Notes: generated from the letters alone by a model not told the origin. DNA of 64,000 nt from Tillus elongatus (GCA_964006375.1 OZ023264.1:175207510-175271509), one strand, 5' to 3'. Positions 41,468 to 53,940 are shown, numbered from the stretch's first letter. A program made the numbers and translations.

Positions 41468-41780
41468 TTGGCGCAGCAAGTGCGTTATGGTAGTGAATTT
41501 TCATTAAAATGTTTTTAATAGCAAATATAGGAGTGTTTGTTTAAAGAGAGCAGGCATCAAATTTGGTTACCAGTATAACCTGGATAGTAAAAACATTGTG
41601 CCACGTTTCATCAAAATAACTTTATTGTTCGAAAATGTACAAAAATTTCCGAAAGCAAACTTATAGTGTTCCCGAAAAAACTCGTTTCTTGGTCAAAATC
41701 ATAGGTTAATAGCAAATTAGGCTATTCAAATGTGAAGCATTTGATCTAAATTCGCTACCATAACGCACTTGCTGCGTCCA
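41468..41780. repeat. Terminal module, near-complete (313 bp)
   Basis: TTGGCGCAGCAAGTGCG and CGCACTTGCTGCGTCC ends, standard interior. Confidence 0.75.
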
Positions 41781-42575
41781 GAAAATATTTTCTTACAAAC
41801 ATGCATTATATTTCGATGAAAAATGCAAAAATTCAATAACATAAGACGTGTTTCATTAAAAAAAAAGAGAATTTGTATCACCAACGACTTATGAGCCAGC
41901 CTGTGATTGTGGAAATATTTGTTTAAGATGTAGCTTAAGACACCCTATAATTAATGTATACAATTTTTTTCATATCTTGTATAATAACGAATATATTGAA
42001 CTTTATTGATTTTTTTACGAAAATTCGACACAAATTAATATACCATTAAATGATAAACTCTATAGCTAAGACTACTGCCAAGCATCAGAGAAAGGGTCTA
42101 TTTGAAATGAATTCTCTGGAAATGGTTTAGTAAAATGAAGGACAATGACGGCTGAAACTAAGACTTCCGGGTTTGTAAAACATTCTTCTTGAGACATTTT
42201 CTTTCCATAGCCCGTATTATAATCAACATCTTTGCCTACATGTTGCCAATTTTGACGTTATAAACCGCGACATTGACGTTTTGAGGAAAACAACTTTTTT
42301 TAAATGCCTATAACTTTTTTTTCCTTTTGATCTAAAGACCTAGATTTCGGTAGGTGAGTTACCTATAACTATATAAACCCGCGTAACAAATTTAGTTGCC
42401 CTTACTTTGTTAGTTCGGGAGATATAAATTTATTTCGAAAGAAAATACAAAATTTTCCGGGAAAACCTAGGCCGGTTTTCCTGGCTAACAAACTTGTCCA
42501 AGCTATTTGCAAAAGGAAGGTACTCACCAAATTTAATCAAAAAACGGCCCATTATTTTTGAGTTATCGGTGTGAT

Positions 42576-42681
<106 letters not shown>

Positions 42682-42784
42682 ATATAAAAATCGAAACTGA
42701 CCCCGGATCTGTGATCTATGGGGCCTAATTAGCGTTCATTTGTAGAAATTTTTTCAAAATTCAAAAGTCGGGATCTCCTCAATA

Positions 42785-42812
42785 GTGAATTTTTTAAAAG
42801 AAAATTCACTAA
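42785..42812. repeat. Terminal hairpin of type-1 element
   Basis: AGTGAATTTT and AAAATTCACT arms with a short AT loop at the outer edge, ending CTAA. Same hairpin at 3213, 4260, 11608, 13671, 20869, 37619 and 55972. Confidence 0.7.
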
Positions 42813-43375
42813 AATATTAATAGAGTACTTCAGTGACGTCGTAATTATAATTAAAAAAAATTCTTTTACAGTTTGGTTTTGTCATGTTTTTTAATGTTGC
42901 TATAAATTAAAGCAATTGCTACTTTATAATATCTACTCACATTTGTTAATTGCTGTTTCTGTTTAATTACTCTTAGTTAATTAAATAATTCTGATTTTGA
43001 ATAAAACCTGTGATGATTAATCCTCTTGCGTAATGCATTCTTTGCATGTTACGCTGCTGAAATAATGACCTAGTTTAATATAATCTCAGCTGAGACAATT
43101 CTTAATGACCACAGAAAATAGCAGTTGAGAAAAAGCGTCTAATTTATGGACAAATACAATATTTTTAGTCGCGTTTTTTTCATTTCACTGTAGCTTTGTT
43201 TTGTGTAACTCTTAAGTTATTACTTTAGATAGATAACTTGGTATTTATTTGATTATCTACAATACAAGCTTGCTATAAGCTTGCGATACTTTTGCTGAAT
43301 TGAAAATAATTCTTGGCCTTTGACAGATTGAGTCATTCCTTTGCCGCTTTTAAATGTTTTGGGCTAATATGTAAA
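42813..43375. other. Low-repeat DNA, unassigned
   Basis: No window repeat and no convincing frame. Possible host sequence. Confidence 0.45.
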
Positions 43376-43809
43376 AATCTGTGGACGCAGCAAGTGCGTT
43401 ATGGTAGCGAAATTTCTTTAAAATATTTTCAATAGCAAATGTCTTTCTTTGATGAAAGCAGGCATCAATTTCGATTGCCTATATAGTAGAAACAATGTAC
43501 CATATTTCATCTAAATAACTTTATTGTTTGAAAATATATAAACATTTTTCAAAAGTCTAGATGCAGCAAATGTGTTATAGAAGTGAATTTCCATAAAAAT
43601 GTTTTTAATAGCAAATGCGAACAGGCATCAATCTGATTAACGGTATAGCCTATGTAGTAGAAACAATGTACTATATTTTATCAAAATTACTAATGGTTTG
43701 AAAATATACAAAAACTTTCCCAAAATAAACTTAAATGTTGGTTTTCTTACCAATAAAGCTTACGTTAATAGCAAATTGAGTTATTGAAGTTTGAAGGATT
43801 TAATAAAAA

Positions 43810-44240
43810 TTCGGTAAATTTGCTGATTAGCTCCCGAACGCTTTTCAACAAATTGTTTTCAGAAACATTACTAGGACCCCACCTGGATGCACAAACCACA
43901 AGAAAAATTTCTTGTTCACACCCCCCAAGGAAGTTATGAGACTGGGAGTGAATAGGGGTGCTGTGCTGGGCAGGCATGGTTTAAGGGGGATATGGCTTCA
44001 AGATGTGAAAAAGACAGCTTTCAAGCCCGCTTTATTTGATATTTCTGCTCATATTTCCTTTTTACTACCTACCCCGCTCAGCACCCCTACTCACTCCTGG
44101 TCACGTAACTTCCTTGGGGGCTGTGAACAAGAAATGTTTCTTGAGTTTTGTGGATCCAGGGAGGGGGGGCGGGGCTCTAGGTAGGTTTCTGAAAACAGTT
44201 TTTTGAAAAGCGTTCGGGAGCTAATCTGCAATTTTACCGA
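43810..44240. repeat. Imperfect palindrome, ~430 bp
   Basis: The arms carry GCTCCCGAACGCTTTTCAA / AAAAGCGTTCGGGAGC at their outer edges and CCAAGGAAGTTA / TAACTTCCTTGG inside, with the centre near 44020. It is the same palindrome as 14480-14900. Confidence 0.75.
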
Positions 44241-44928
44241 AAATTCGCTACCAAAACGCACTTACTGCGTCCAGATTTTTTTCTTATAAACGCATCATAT
44301 TTCGATAAAAAATGCAAAAATGCATTAACTAATTTGTTCTACGAAAATTTGCTAAAAAATTATAGACCGTTAAACCATATACTTCACTAAACCTACAAAT
44401 AAATATCCAAAAAGGCACCAACTTAACTAAACTGACAGGCAAAGCATCAAAGAAAGGGTCTCTTTGAAATGGATATTTTGTAAATATTTTAGTACAATGA
44501 AGGACAATGATGGTTGAGTCTGAAACTTAAGGGTTTGCAGAACACTCTTCTTGCAACATTTTCTTTTCACAATTGGTATTTGTTTCACATTCTTTGCCTA
44601 AACATTGCCAATTTTGACGTTTAAAATTGCGGTTTTGACGTTTTAGGAAAACTCCAAGATTTGTTTCTTTAACTTCCATAACTTTGTTGTCTTTAAAGCT
44701 AGACACCGTTTTCATACAGAGTTCACTCTTTATAATACAAATCCGTGTACCAAATTTGGTTGCCCCTACTTTGTTATTTACGGAGATATGAATTTTTTTA
44801 GAAAGAAAACACAACATTTTCCGGGAAAACCTGGTCCAATTTTCCTGGCTAACGAACTTGCCACTTGTAAAAGAAAGGTACTCACCAAATTTGATCAAGA
44901 TCGGTCGATATTTTTTTGAGTTATCGGT

Positions 44929-44931
<3 letters not shown>

Positions 44932-45018
<87 letters not shown>
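44932..45018. repeat. (TA)n tract
   Basis: 87 bp of TA ending at the mariner insertion. Confidence 0.97.
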
Positions 45019-45021
<3 letters not shown>

Positions 45022-45434
45022 GGTCGCTGATAAGTCTGGAAACGGTCGATTATCCGGGAAAATATACAAGGTGTCGAAAAAAGTTTTATACAAAAGTTTT
45101 TGGGTTCTTCAATGTCTACTAGGCGGTGATAATTTCATTTATACAGGGTTGGTCATACAAGCGTGGCACACCAATATTAATTTTTTTTTAATGGAACACC
45201 CTATATATTATTCGATATTTCAATCCTTCTCTTAATTTTGAGCAACATTTATCAGAAGCATGATGTACATAAACTCAATCGTTTCCGGGTAAAAAAATAA
45301 ATAAAAATAAACGCCATTGTTTTTAAAATCTATTGGATGAAGAACAAAAATAAATGAAAAGTAGAATATCTCTTGAAAACAATCTGTGAGTGTGAAAAGA
45401 ACCGGTTGCGATGTTTTTAACATTGTTTGAAATC
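45019..45434 (+). repeat. Mariner left TIR
   Basis: Inverted mate of 46671-47088. Nested within it are internal short motifs (ATACAGGGTTGGTC near 45143, ACACCCTATA near 45197) that mimic other mariner ends, so an older MITE may be embedded in the TIR. Confidence 0.88.
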
Positions 45435-46538
45435 CTATTTTATAAGATGTTCAAAGTGTTCTCCATTGACCTCCTGACAATAATGAATTCGCTTAACAAA
45501 ACATTGCACTGCATTTACAAGAGCGTTTTGAGGAATGTTATTACTTTCATGTACAATCCTTGCTTGCAACTCTTCAATATTCTGCGGTCTATTTTGGTAA
45601 ATTAATTTTTTTACATGACCCCACAAAAAAAAGTCAAGCGGCGTCATGTCGGGAGACCTAGCTGGCCATTCAATAGTTCCCCTGCGCCCTATCCATCTGC
45701 CAGGAAAGGTTTGATTCAGATATTCCCGTACCTCAATTCCAAAATGAGGGGGTGCCCCATCCTGCTGAAACCATATTTCTTCCGCTGGTAGATTTGGGTC
45801 GTTATTGTTCGGAAATAATCGACTAACGTCTGGAACAATTGATTCTTGCAAAAGTGTCAAATATCGAGCAGAGTTCAAATTACCGTGTATAAAATAAGGT
45901 CCTATGATATGTCCACCAATAATAGCACACCAAACATTTACTTTTTGCGGTCTTTGGGTGTGAATTTGTTCCATCCAATGTGGGTTTTCGTCTGACCAGT
46001 ACCTACAGTTGTGTCGGTTGACTTGTCCATTCAAACAAAATGTAGATTCGTCGGAAAACAAAATGTGGTTGGCAAAGTTAAAATTTTGGCGTAACTTCTC
46101 CATAATAAGTTCACAGAACTCGATTCTGCGATCAAAATCGTCTTCACTCAGTTCTTGCAATAAATGAATTTTATATGGACGGAACTTTTCCCGCTTCGTA
46201 ATCTTTTGAATTGAATATCGACTCATATTGTGATTTAAAGCCAATTGCTGTGCCGAAGTTTTCGGATTTTCCACCACATCCAATATTACATTCAAAGAAT
46301 TTTCTTCATTTGTAACGGTTACTGGCCTTCCAGTTCTAGGTTTATCCTTGATACCGCCAGTTTCGTGGAAACGATGCAAAGTTTTCGAAACTGTGGATTT
46401 GGAGATCGATTCCCGCTCAGGATGCAACTCATTGAACATAATCACCACTTGAGCAAAACTTCGTGTTCTATCACCGTACCCTATCATCATTAAAATTTCG
46501 ATACGTACGGTTTCACTTAAACTTGCCATTTTGCACAA
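45435..46538 (-). CDS. Mariner transposase, intact, DD41D spacing
   Basis: An unbroken 367-residue frame ending TAG. The N-terminus (residues ~5-75) fits paired-type helix-turn-helix DNA binding (SKSTVSKTLHRFHETGGI), followed by a GRPR-like linker KPRTGRPVTV and a second HTH. In the catalytic core, LFSDEST supplies the first Asp, WFQQDGAPPHF the second and SPDMTPLDFFLWG the third. I count 41 residues between the second and third Asp, hence DD41D, a spacing reported for rosa-like mariners. It cuts and pastes its element at TA sites after binding the TIRs. ATG at 46538 is taken; a second Met lies three codons on (MCKMAS). The closest relative here is the broken copy at 21518-22330. Confidence 0.93.
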   Translation of the reverse strand: MCKMASLSETVRIEILMMIGYGDRTRSFAQVVIMFNELHPERESISKSTVSKTLHRFHETGGIKDKPRTGRPVTVTNEENSLNVILDVVENPKTSAQQLALNHNMSRYSIQKITKREKFRPYKIHLLQELSEDDFDRRIEFCELIMEKLRQNFNFANHILFSDESTFCLNGQVNRHNCRYWSDENPHWMEQIHTQRPQKVNVWCAIIGGHIIGPYFIHGNLNSARYLTLLQESIVPDVSRLFPNNNDPNLPAEEIWFQQDGAPPHFGIEVREYLNQTFPGRWIGRRGTIEWPARSPDMTPLDFFLWGHVKKLIYQNRPQNIEELQARIVHESNNIPQNALVNAVQCFVKRIHYCQEVNGEHFEHLIK

Positions 46539-46670
46539 AAACTGTTGACACTAAATTACTAATGTTTCAAAACTCTTGACACTGAATGAATGTTTGACAT
46601 TCGTTGTCCTGGAAACATTTTAAAACAAAAGAATAATACTGCGTTTCTTATGGGCATCTTATCTTATCTT

Positions 46671-47088
46671 GGGATTCCAAACAATGTTAAAAACATCGCA
46701 ACCGGTTCTTTTCACACTCACAGATTGTTTTCAAGAGATATTCTACTTTTCATTTATTTTTGTTCTTCATCCAATAGATTTTAAAAACAGTAGCGTTTAT
46801 TTTTATTTATTTTTTTACCCGGAAACGATTGAGTTTAGGTACATTATGCTTCTCATAAATGTTGCTCAAAATTAAGAGAAGGATTGAAATATCGAATAAT
46901 ATATAGGATGTTCCATTAAAAAAAAATTAATATTGGTGTGCCACGCCTGTATGACCAACCCTGTATAAATAAAATTATCACCGCCTAGTAGACATTGAAG
47001 AACCCAAAAACTTTTGTATAAAACTTTTTTCGACACCTTGTATATTTTCCCGGATAATCGACCGTTTCCAGACTTATCAGCGACCCTG
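46671..47088 (-). repeat. Mariner right TIR
   Basis: Inverted mate of 45019-45434. It lies upstream of the transposase start and so presumably holds the promoter. Confidence 0.88.
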
Positions 47089-47140
47089 TATATATATATA
47101 AACACAAATCTCCTCATTAGCGATTTTTTTTTAATTCGCT

Positions 47141-47580
47141 AAAAATGTGTATGTTGCAATAGCTGATATTATTCAGATTCATTCGTTTACTATCAAAATC
47201 TGATTCTTTTTTCCTTACTGCTTTAGTTGATTAGATAAAATATGAAGGTATGGAATGTTTGCAAAAGATACAACTAGTCTGTGAGTCACTGAAGATCATC
47301 TGTAAAGAACGATTTTAATATTATTTCTCTATTAAAATGTTATCGCGTATACAACAAAAAACATGATAATACGAACAACCTGATGATATATTTAGAAAAA
47401 AAAGCCATCCGTTATTATGCATAAAAATAAATATTTATTATTAATAATATTTTAATTACATTTATACTATATTATGCGAGAGCATAATATATCAAGGATG
47501 CGCTAAAATGTATTTGAGGCCGTTCATAAAGCCACGAATATAGTGTCTTTTAATATTTGATTGAATTCCACAGTTAAAAA
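47141..47580. other. Low-repeat DNA, partly type-2-like
   Basis: 47480-47560 (AAGGATGCGCTAAAATGTATTTGAGG) resembles a reversed type-2 fragment (compare 52325-52400). The rest is unassigned. Confidence 0.4.
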
Positions 47581-48009
47581 ATCTCTAGACGCAGCAAGTG
47601 CGTTATGGTAGCGAATTTTCTTTAAAATATTTTGTCTATCAAATGTCTTTTTTGATGAAAGCATGCATCAAACTTGGTTGCCTATATAGTAAAAACAATG
47701 TATCATATTTCATCGAAATAAATTTATTGTTTGCAAATATATAAACATTTTTCAAAAGTCTGGATGCAGCAAATGTGTTATGAAAGTGAATTTCCATAAA
47801 AATATTTTTAATAGCAAATGCGAGCAGGCATCAATCTGATTATCGGTATAGCCTATGTAGTAGGAACAATGTACTATATTTTTATCAAAGTTACTTATGG
47901 TTTGAAAATATACAAAAATTTTCCGAAAATAAACTTAAATGTTGGTTTCTTAACCAACAAAGCTTACGCTAATAACAAATTGAGTTATTGAATTTGAAGG
48001 ATTTAATGA

Positions 48010-48860
48010 CAATTCGGTAAATTTGCAGATTAGCTCCCGAACGCCTTTCAAAAAATTGTTTTCAGAAATATTACTAGGACCCCACCTGGATGCACAAACC
48101 ACAAGAAAAATTTCTGGTTCACACCCCCCAAGGAAGTTACGGGACTGGGAGTGAATAGGGGTGCTGGGCGGCGTAGGTAGTAAAAAGGCAATATGAGCAG
48201 AAAAAGTAAAGAAAACTGCTTAAAAGCTGTCTATTTAAAGCCATATCCCCATTAAACCCCGCCTACCCAGCGCAGCACCCCTATTCGCCCACAGGTCACG
48301 TAACTTCCTTGTGGGGTATGAACAAGAAGTTTTTCTTGTGGTTTATGCAACGAGGGTGGTTGTATGCACACGTAGGGGGAAGGAAAATGCCTACGACGAA
48401 GCAGACCCCCCCCCGCTTTGACTTGCGGTAGGGTTGGGGGGTTGGCGGTGGCTGCTTCGTGGTAGGGATTTTCCTTTCCCCCTCGTGTGCATACAACCAC
48501 CCTCGTTGCATAAACCACAAGAAAAAAATCTTGTTCATTCCCACCAAGGAAGTTACGGGACCTGGGGGAATAGGGGTGCTGTGCAGGGTAGGCATGGTTT
48601 AAGGGGGATATGGCTTCAAAATGTGAAAAAGACAACTTTCAAGCCCGTTTTATTCACATTTTCTGTTCATATTTCCTTTTTACTACCTACCCCGCCTAGC
48701 ACATCTATTCACTCCTGGTCCCGTAAGTTCCTTGGGGGGTGTGAACAAGAAATTTTTCTTGGGGTTTGTGCATCCAGGGGTGGGGGCTAGGCAAGATTCT
48801 GAAAACAGTTTTTTTAAAAGCGTTCGGGAGATATTCTGCAAATTTACCGAAAAATCGCTA
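48010..48860. repeat. Nested palindromes with G/C-rich arms
   Basis: The basic palindrome (AAGGAAGTTACGGGAC / GTCACGTAACTTCC) is present about one and a half times. Between copies is a second palindrome: GTTGCATAAACCACAAGAA / TTCTTGTGGTTTATGCAAC, with CCACCCTCGTTGC / GCAACGAGGGTGG. This is the most G+C-rich stretch nearby. Frames across it are repeat readings. Confidence 0.7.
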
Positions 48861-49528
48861 CCAAAACGCACTTACTGCGTCCAGATTTTTTTCTTATCAA
48901 CGCATCACATTTCGATAAAAATGCAAAAATGCATTAACGAATTTGTTCTACAAAAATTTGCTAAAAAAATTATAGATCGTTAAACCATAAACTTCACTAA
49001 ACCTAGAAATAAATATCCAAAAAGGTATCAACTTAACTAAACTGACAGCCAAAGCATCAGAGAAAGGGTCTATTTGAAATGAATATTTTGTAAATATTTC
49101 AGTAAAATGAAGGGCAATGACGGTTGAATATGAAACTTAAGGATTCGCAGACCACTCTTCTTGCAACATTTTCTTTTCACAATTGGTATTTGTTTCACGT
49201 TCTTTGCCTAAACATTGTCAATTTTGACGTTTAAAATTGCGAGTTTGATGTTTTGAGGAAAACTCTTTAACTGCACATAACTTCGTTGTCTTTAAAGATA
49301 GAGACCTAAATTTTGGTACAGAGTTCACTATTTATAATAGAAACACGCGTACCAAATTCGGTTGCGATTACTTCGTTATTTACGGAGATATGAATTTTTT
49401 TAGAAAGAAAATTTTCCGGGAAAACCTGGTCCGATTTTCCTGGATAACGAACTTATCCAAGCCACTTGCAAAAGGAAGGTACTCACCAAATTTGATTAAG
49501 ATCGGTCCATTATTTTTGAGTTATCGGT

Positions 49529-49647
<119 letters not shown>

Positions 49648-49690
49648 ACAGATCTCCTCATTAGCGAATTTTTTTTAATTCGCTAATAAC

Positions 49691-50181
49691 AAATTTAACA
49701 GTTAAATGGAAAATTTTTAATTTCATGTCGTCTGTCATTTTCCATAATTGCGGCCAAGATTTCACGATTGTTGGTTGGGGTATGTTTTATGCCTGGTATA
49801 TATTTAGTTTGGTTACCGTTGATGTATGGTTTATACCTGTTGTATGAATCAGTCTACGCGTGGCAGTTTACTACATGTCTTTGTAATTTTATTTTTAATT
49901 TGGGAAAACCTCTAAATATTGTGTACCAAATTAAAATATTTCTTGTATATGTATTACTAATACATAGGTTTATTTGCACTATTTCTAGACACATGTAAAG
50001 TCTCCTTCCAGCTACTTACAAAAATATAGCGTTTTCAAAAAGTTTTTCCAAATTTTCCATCGGAAAAACTTGATCATAAAGGCTGATTAACGAACTCGAC
50101 CTCGGTTTTTGCCCTAGCACGATTTTTGCCAAGTTTGATTGATATCAGTTTAGTATGTTTTCAGTTATCGCTCGGATACAT

Positions 50182-50265
<84 letters not shown>

Positions 50266-50395
50266 TTTATCGGACCTTGATTTTGGGTTCTAAGGACCCA
50301 AATTCGCGCTAATCTGAAGAAATTTTTTCAAAAGCTTTTCATCATGACCTCTCTATTAGCAATTTTTTCATAAAGAAATATCGCTATAAAGTTGA
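49691..50395 (-). repeat. Type-2 repeat fragment, reversed
   Basis: Contains GGTTACCGTTGATGTATGG, GAATCAGTCTACGCGTGGC and TCAGTTATCGCTCGGAT, the inverse of 7380-7790. Then (TA)n 50180-50262 and a closing block (CTTTTCATCATGACCTC) with an AATTTTTTCATAAAG end. Confidence 0.65.
50180..50262. repeat. (TA)n tract
   Basis: About 83 bp of TA with ACATATAC interruptions. Confidence 0.95.
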
Positions 50396-51262
50396 CCGAA
50401 AAATTGTAGAATTCTGGGAAAACTAAAAGGACTTTTTACTCTTATTTTTTTTATGTGCGTAAATGTTTTTGACATACTGTCATTTGGACAGGACTATGTC
50501 TGTCAGATCAGCTAGTATTCAATAGATATGTAATCAATTTTCTGATATAATAATTACATTGTTACGTGTAAAACGTACATTTTTTCTTGTCTTCGACACA
50601 TATTAATACTCTGATTTTGGACGATGTAGAATTTCCGTTATTTATCTGAGAATTATTCATGACTGCATTTGTAGGCGAGACAACAGCGGTCATTTATCTA
50701 TTAATTTTTTATAACAACAAATACCATAGCTGCACGTAGATGTTATGGACAAGACAAAAGAAACAGGAAATTGTAGTATAAAGAATTACTGATAGCGTTT
50801 GAGTGAGATATATTTATGGGGGAATAAAAATCCGACAGATTTGCATATTCTTTGAGCAGTGATGCAAATTACTTTCTAAATGCTGACATAATTATTCGTT
50901 AACACTCTTGTTTAATCAACATGCTAATTAATGGTCGTTCCGTTGCATAATAAAGATGACTTTGATCTGGGTTGGCGAGTTAAATTATGGCCAAGTTTTT
51001 TTTAGTACGTCTTAGTTGAAGTCATATCGCGTTCTTTTTAAATTCCGCAACCTCACTTTGCATCGGATTTTCTTAATTGAAAATCACTAGGACTAGGTCA
51101 AGTTAAAATATCATCTTACCACCATCAGCAAGTCACTCATTAGGTAGCTATTTGTGTGTGTATTGAGATGTTTCGTAGGAAACATTTGCTATACCTTTGA
51201 ATTCCATAATAATTGAATTCCACCTTTGAATTTCATAATAATTGAATTTCACCTTTGAATTT
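50396..51262. other. Low-repeat DNA, unassigned
   Basis: No window repeat except a small tandem of TGAATT(T/C)CATAATAAT units at 51197-51265. No convincing frame. Confidence 0.45.
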
Positions 51263-52782
51263 CATAATAATTTCTTCAAATGCGCCAAGTAGGACCCCTA
51301 GAACCTATATTCAGGGCCAGTTTCAAATTTTATCAGTCTATATACAGTGTACTGTAAATTATACCGTATAATTGGGGGGGGGGTTATCGGCAACAAGGAT
51401 AATAGAATACAATTTTAGGGACGCAGCATGTGCGTTATAGTAGCGAATTTTCATAAGAATTGTACATTATAATTATACGGCATATTAGTAAAGTTAATAC
51501 TTTAAACTTACATAGACCATGAAGATTGATTTTAGAGGTCCTAGTACGCGCACATGTGAGGAATTCTTTCGAAAGTGTTACCATCTATATCTCTCTATCA
51601 TCAAAAAAATCTTGCGTTCTAACTCCTTTTGAGAAAAATGCCCAAAACTCAATTTTCTATGAAGCTAAAGAACTAAATATTGCTATATCTGTAGAAAGTG
51701 TAAGCCTCTTTAAAAGAAACTTTTATTACAAATTTCATTAAAGTTATACAGAACATTTCGGGAAGGAAACTTAATTCATATTTAGAAAAGAAAAGTATCT
51801 GCCAAATTATAAACGTAGCAGTTATTTTTCTTTATTAATCGCCAGTATAATTTCGTTTTAGTCAACCTAGTCAAACCGGTTTTACCAATATCGCCATAAC
51901 AAAATTATAATTTCAGACTCGAAGGTGACTAACTTATTTAGGCGTTTTAAACAAAAATGAGATCTTCCTCAAAACGTACCAAATGTGTGCACTAATGTTT
52001 CTCCAAATGTTAAAACAAATCATAAAAAAAACATACATTCATCGAGCTGGATTGTATGGCGTAACCTTCTCCTTATGACGCAAGCGTAACGCCTCTCAGC
52101 CATCTAGGCATACGTCAAGTAACGTATTATTTGCGTGTTACTTTAGATCGGCTTTTACAGAACTAGTAGAATTACCATTGAAACACATCCCACGACTGTT
52201 TCGGTCTTATATGACGTCTTATGTTTAAGTTTGACGATAAAAGAAACTATTTTAGAATCGTTTTTATATAGAATTGGCTTGATTTTGTTTACATTTCTGC
52301 TATATTATACGACATTATAATATATCTATGCTGCGCTAAAGCTCTATTTGAGATCGTTAATAAAGCCACAAATATAGTGCATTTTAATAATCGATCGAAT
52401 CGCCCAGTTTAATAACAATCACTTAGCAAAGTTTTAATTTCATATCGTCTGCCATTTTCCATAATTGTGGCCAACATTTCACGACTGTTGGTTCGGGTAG
52501 TATGTATTATGCCTGGTATATATTTAGTTTGGTTAGCGTTGTGTATGGTTTATACCTGTTGTATGAATCAATCTGCGCGTGGCAGTTAACTACTCTGCCT
52601 GTCAGGCATTGGACTTTAACCACGAAGTCGTTTTAACGCATGTCCTTGGCATTTTATTTTAAATTTCTAAAAAACTAAAGACGAACTCGACCTCGGTTTT
52701 CGCTCAAACAAGATTTTTGCCAAGTTTCATTGAAATCAGTTTAGTATTTTTTGAGTTATCGCTCGGATGCATACATACATAC

Positions 52783-52787
<5 letters not shown>
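51263..52787 (-). repeat. Type-2 repeat, reversed copy
   Basis: Module GGGACGCAGCATGTGCG at 51418, then the inverse of the type-2 body: an intact AAAAGAAACTTTTATTAC site, a tRNA-like module (52043-52113), CCCACGACTGTTTCGG, ACCTGTTGTATGAATC and TTATCGCTCGGATG. It ends at the (TA)n at 52788. 51263-51410 is the CCCCTAGAACC block of a type-1 end. Confidence 0.7.
52043..52113 (-). repeat. tRNA-like module
   Basis: Minus strand: TGCCTAGATGGCTGAGAGG (A-box-like) and ATACAATCCAGC (degraded B box). Same slot as in the other type-2 copies. Confidence 0.45.

Positions 52788-52858
<71 letters not shown>
52788..52858. repeat. (TA)n tract
   Basis: 71 bp of TA preceded by ATAC units. Joins a type-2 body on the left to a type-1 body on the right. 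Confidence 0.97.
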
Positions 52859-52861
<3 letters not shown>

Positions 52862-53940
52862 ACCGATAACTCAATAATCGACCGTTTTGATGAAATTTGG
52901 TAGGTGCCTTCCTATTGGAAGTGGCTTGGATAAGTTCGCTGGCCAGGAAAATCGGGCCAGGTTTTCCCCGAAAATGTTGTGTTTTCACAACAAAGTAAGG
53001 GCAACGAAATTTGGTTTGCGGGTATGCGACATTATATGTAAATTTCCTGCCAAAATTTAGCTCTGTTAGTTAGAAGACAAAAAAGTTAGAGGCATTTAAA
53101 GAAAAATAAATCGGGGTTTTCCTCAAAACGTCAAAGTCGCAATTTAAAACGTCAAAATTGGCAACATTTATGCAAAGAACTTGAAACTAATACGGGCTAT
53201 GGAAAGAAAATGTCTCAAGAAGAATGTTTTGCAAACCCTGAAGTCTTAGCTTCAATCGTCATTGTCCTTCATTTTACTAAAATATTTCGAAAAAATTCAT
53301 TTAAATAGACACTTTCTCTGATGCCTTGGCAGTAATCTTAGCTGTAGAGTTTATCGTTTAATGGTGTATAATTTTTGTCGAATTTTCCTATAAAATCAAT
53401 AAAGCTCAATATATCCGTTATTATACAAGATATTAAAAAAACATTGTATTCATTAATTATAGGGTGTCTTGAGCTACATCTTAAAAATATATTTCTATAA
53501 TCACAGGGTGGCCCATAAGTCGTTGGTGATACAATTTGTTTTTTTTTAGTTGAACACGCCTCATGTTTTTTTCATTTTTGCATTTTCCATCGAAATATAA
53601 TGCATGTTTGTAAGAAAAGAAATTCGGGACGCAGCAAGTGCGTTATGGTAGCGAATTTTGATTAAATGCTTCATATTTTAATAGCTCAATTTGCTATTAA
53701 CGTATAAGGTTGACCAAGAAACGAGTATTTTCGGGAACACATTAAGTTTACTTTCGGAAATTTTTGTACATTGTCAAACAATAAAGTTATTTGATGAAAT
53801 ATGGCACAATGTTTTTACTATACATATAGGTTATACTGGTAACCAATTTGATGCCTGCTTTCTTAAAAGAGAACACACGTATTTGCTATTAAAATCATTT
53901 TTATGAAAATTTACTACCATAACGCACTTGCTGCGTCAAG
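52859..53940 (-). repeat. Type-1 repeat, reversed copy
   Basis: CCGACCGATAACTC flank, interior in inverse order (TTGCAAACCCTGAAG, GCCCATAAGTCGTTGG) and the terminal module 53625-53940. Confidence 0.72.
53625..53940. repeat. Terminal module, near-complete (316 bp)
   Basis: GGGACGCAGCAAGTGCG to CGCACTTGCTGCGTC, standard interior. Confidence 0.75.

Larger units (their letters stand above)
45019..47088 (-). mobile_element. Apparently intact mariner (DD41D type) with ~415 bp TIRs
   Basis: Both ends read inward as CAGGGTCGCTGATAAGTC and are flanked by TA. TIRs run about 45019-45434 and 46671-47088 and differ at about nine positions by my eye. The single gene fills the interior, and its stop codon abuts the left TIR. 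It sits inside the (TA)n array of a type-1 variant. Near-identical TIRs plus an unbroken transposase suggest a recent, possibly still mobile, insertion. Confidence 0.92.
43376..47140 (+). repeat. Palindrome-bearing type-1 variant, split by mariner
   Basis: Modules GGACGCAGCAAGTGCG (43383) and ATGCAGCAAATGTG (43560); ~430 bp palindrome 43810-44240; closing ACGCACTTACTGCGTCC; type-1 interior; (TA)n from 44932. The mariner interrupts at 45019; TA resumes at 47089 and the copy ends AATCTCCTCATTAGCG / AATTCGCTAA at ~47136. The uninterrupted relative is 47583-49690. Confidence 0.75.

Noticed and set aside
45232..46875. Small frames mirrored in the mariner TIRs (45232-45423, 46669-46875)
   Set aside because: Identical because the TIRs are inverted copies; not genes.
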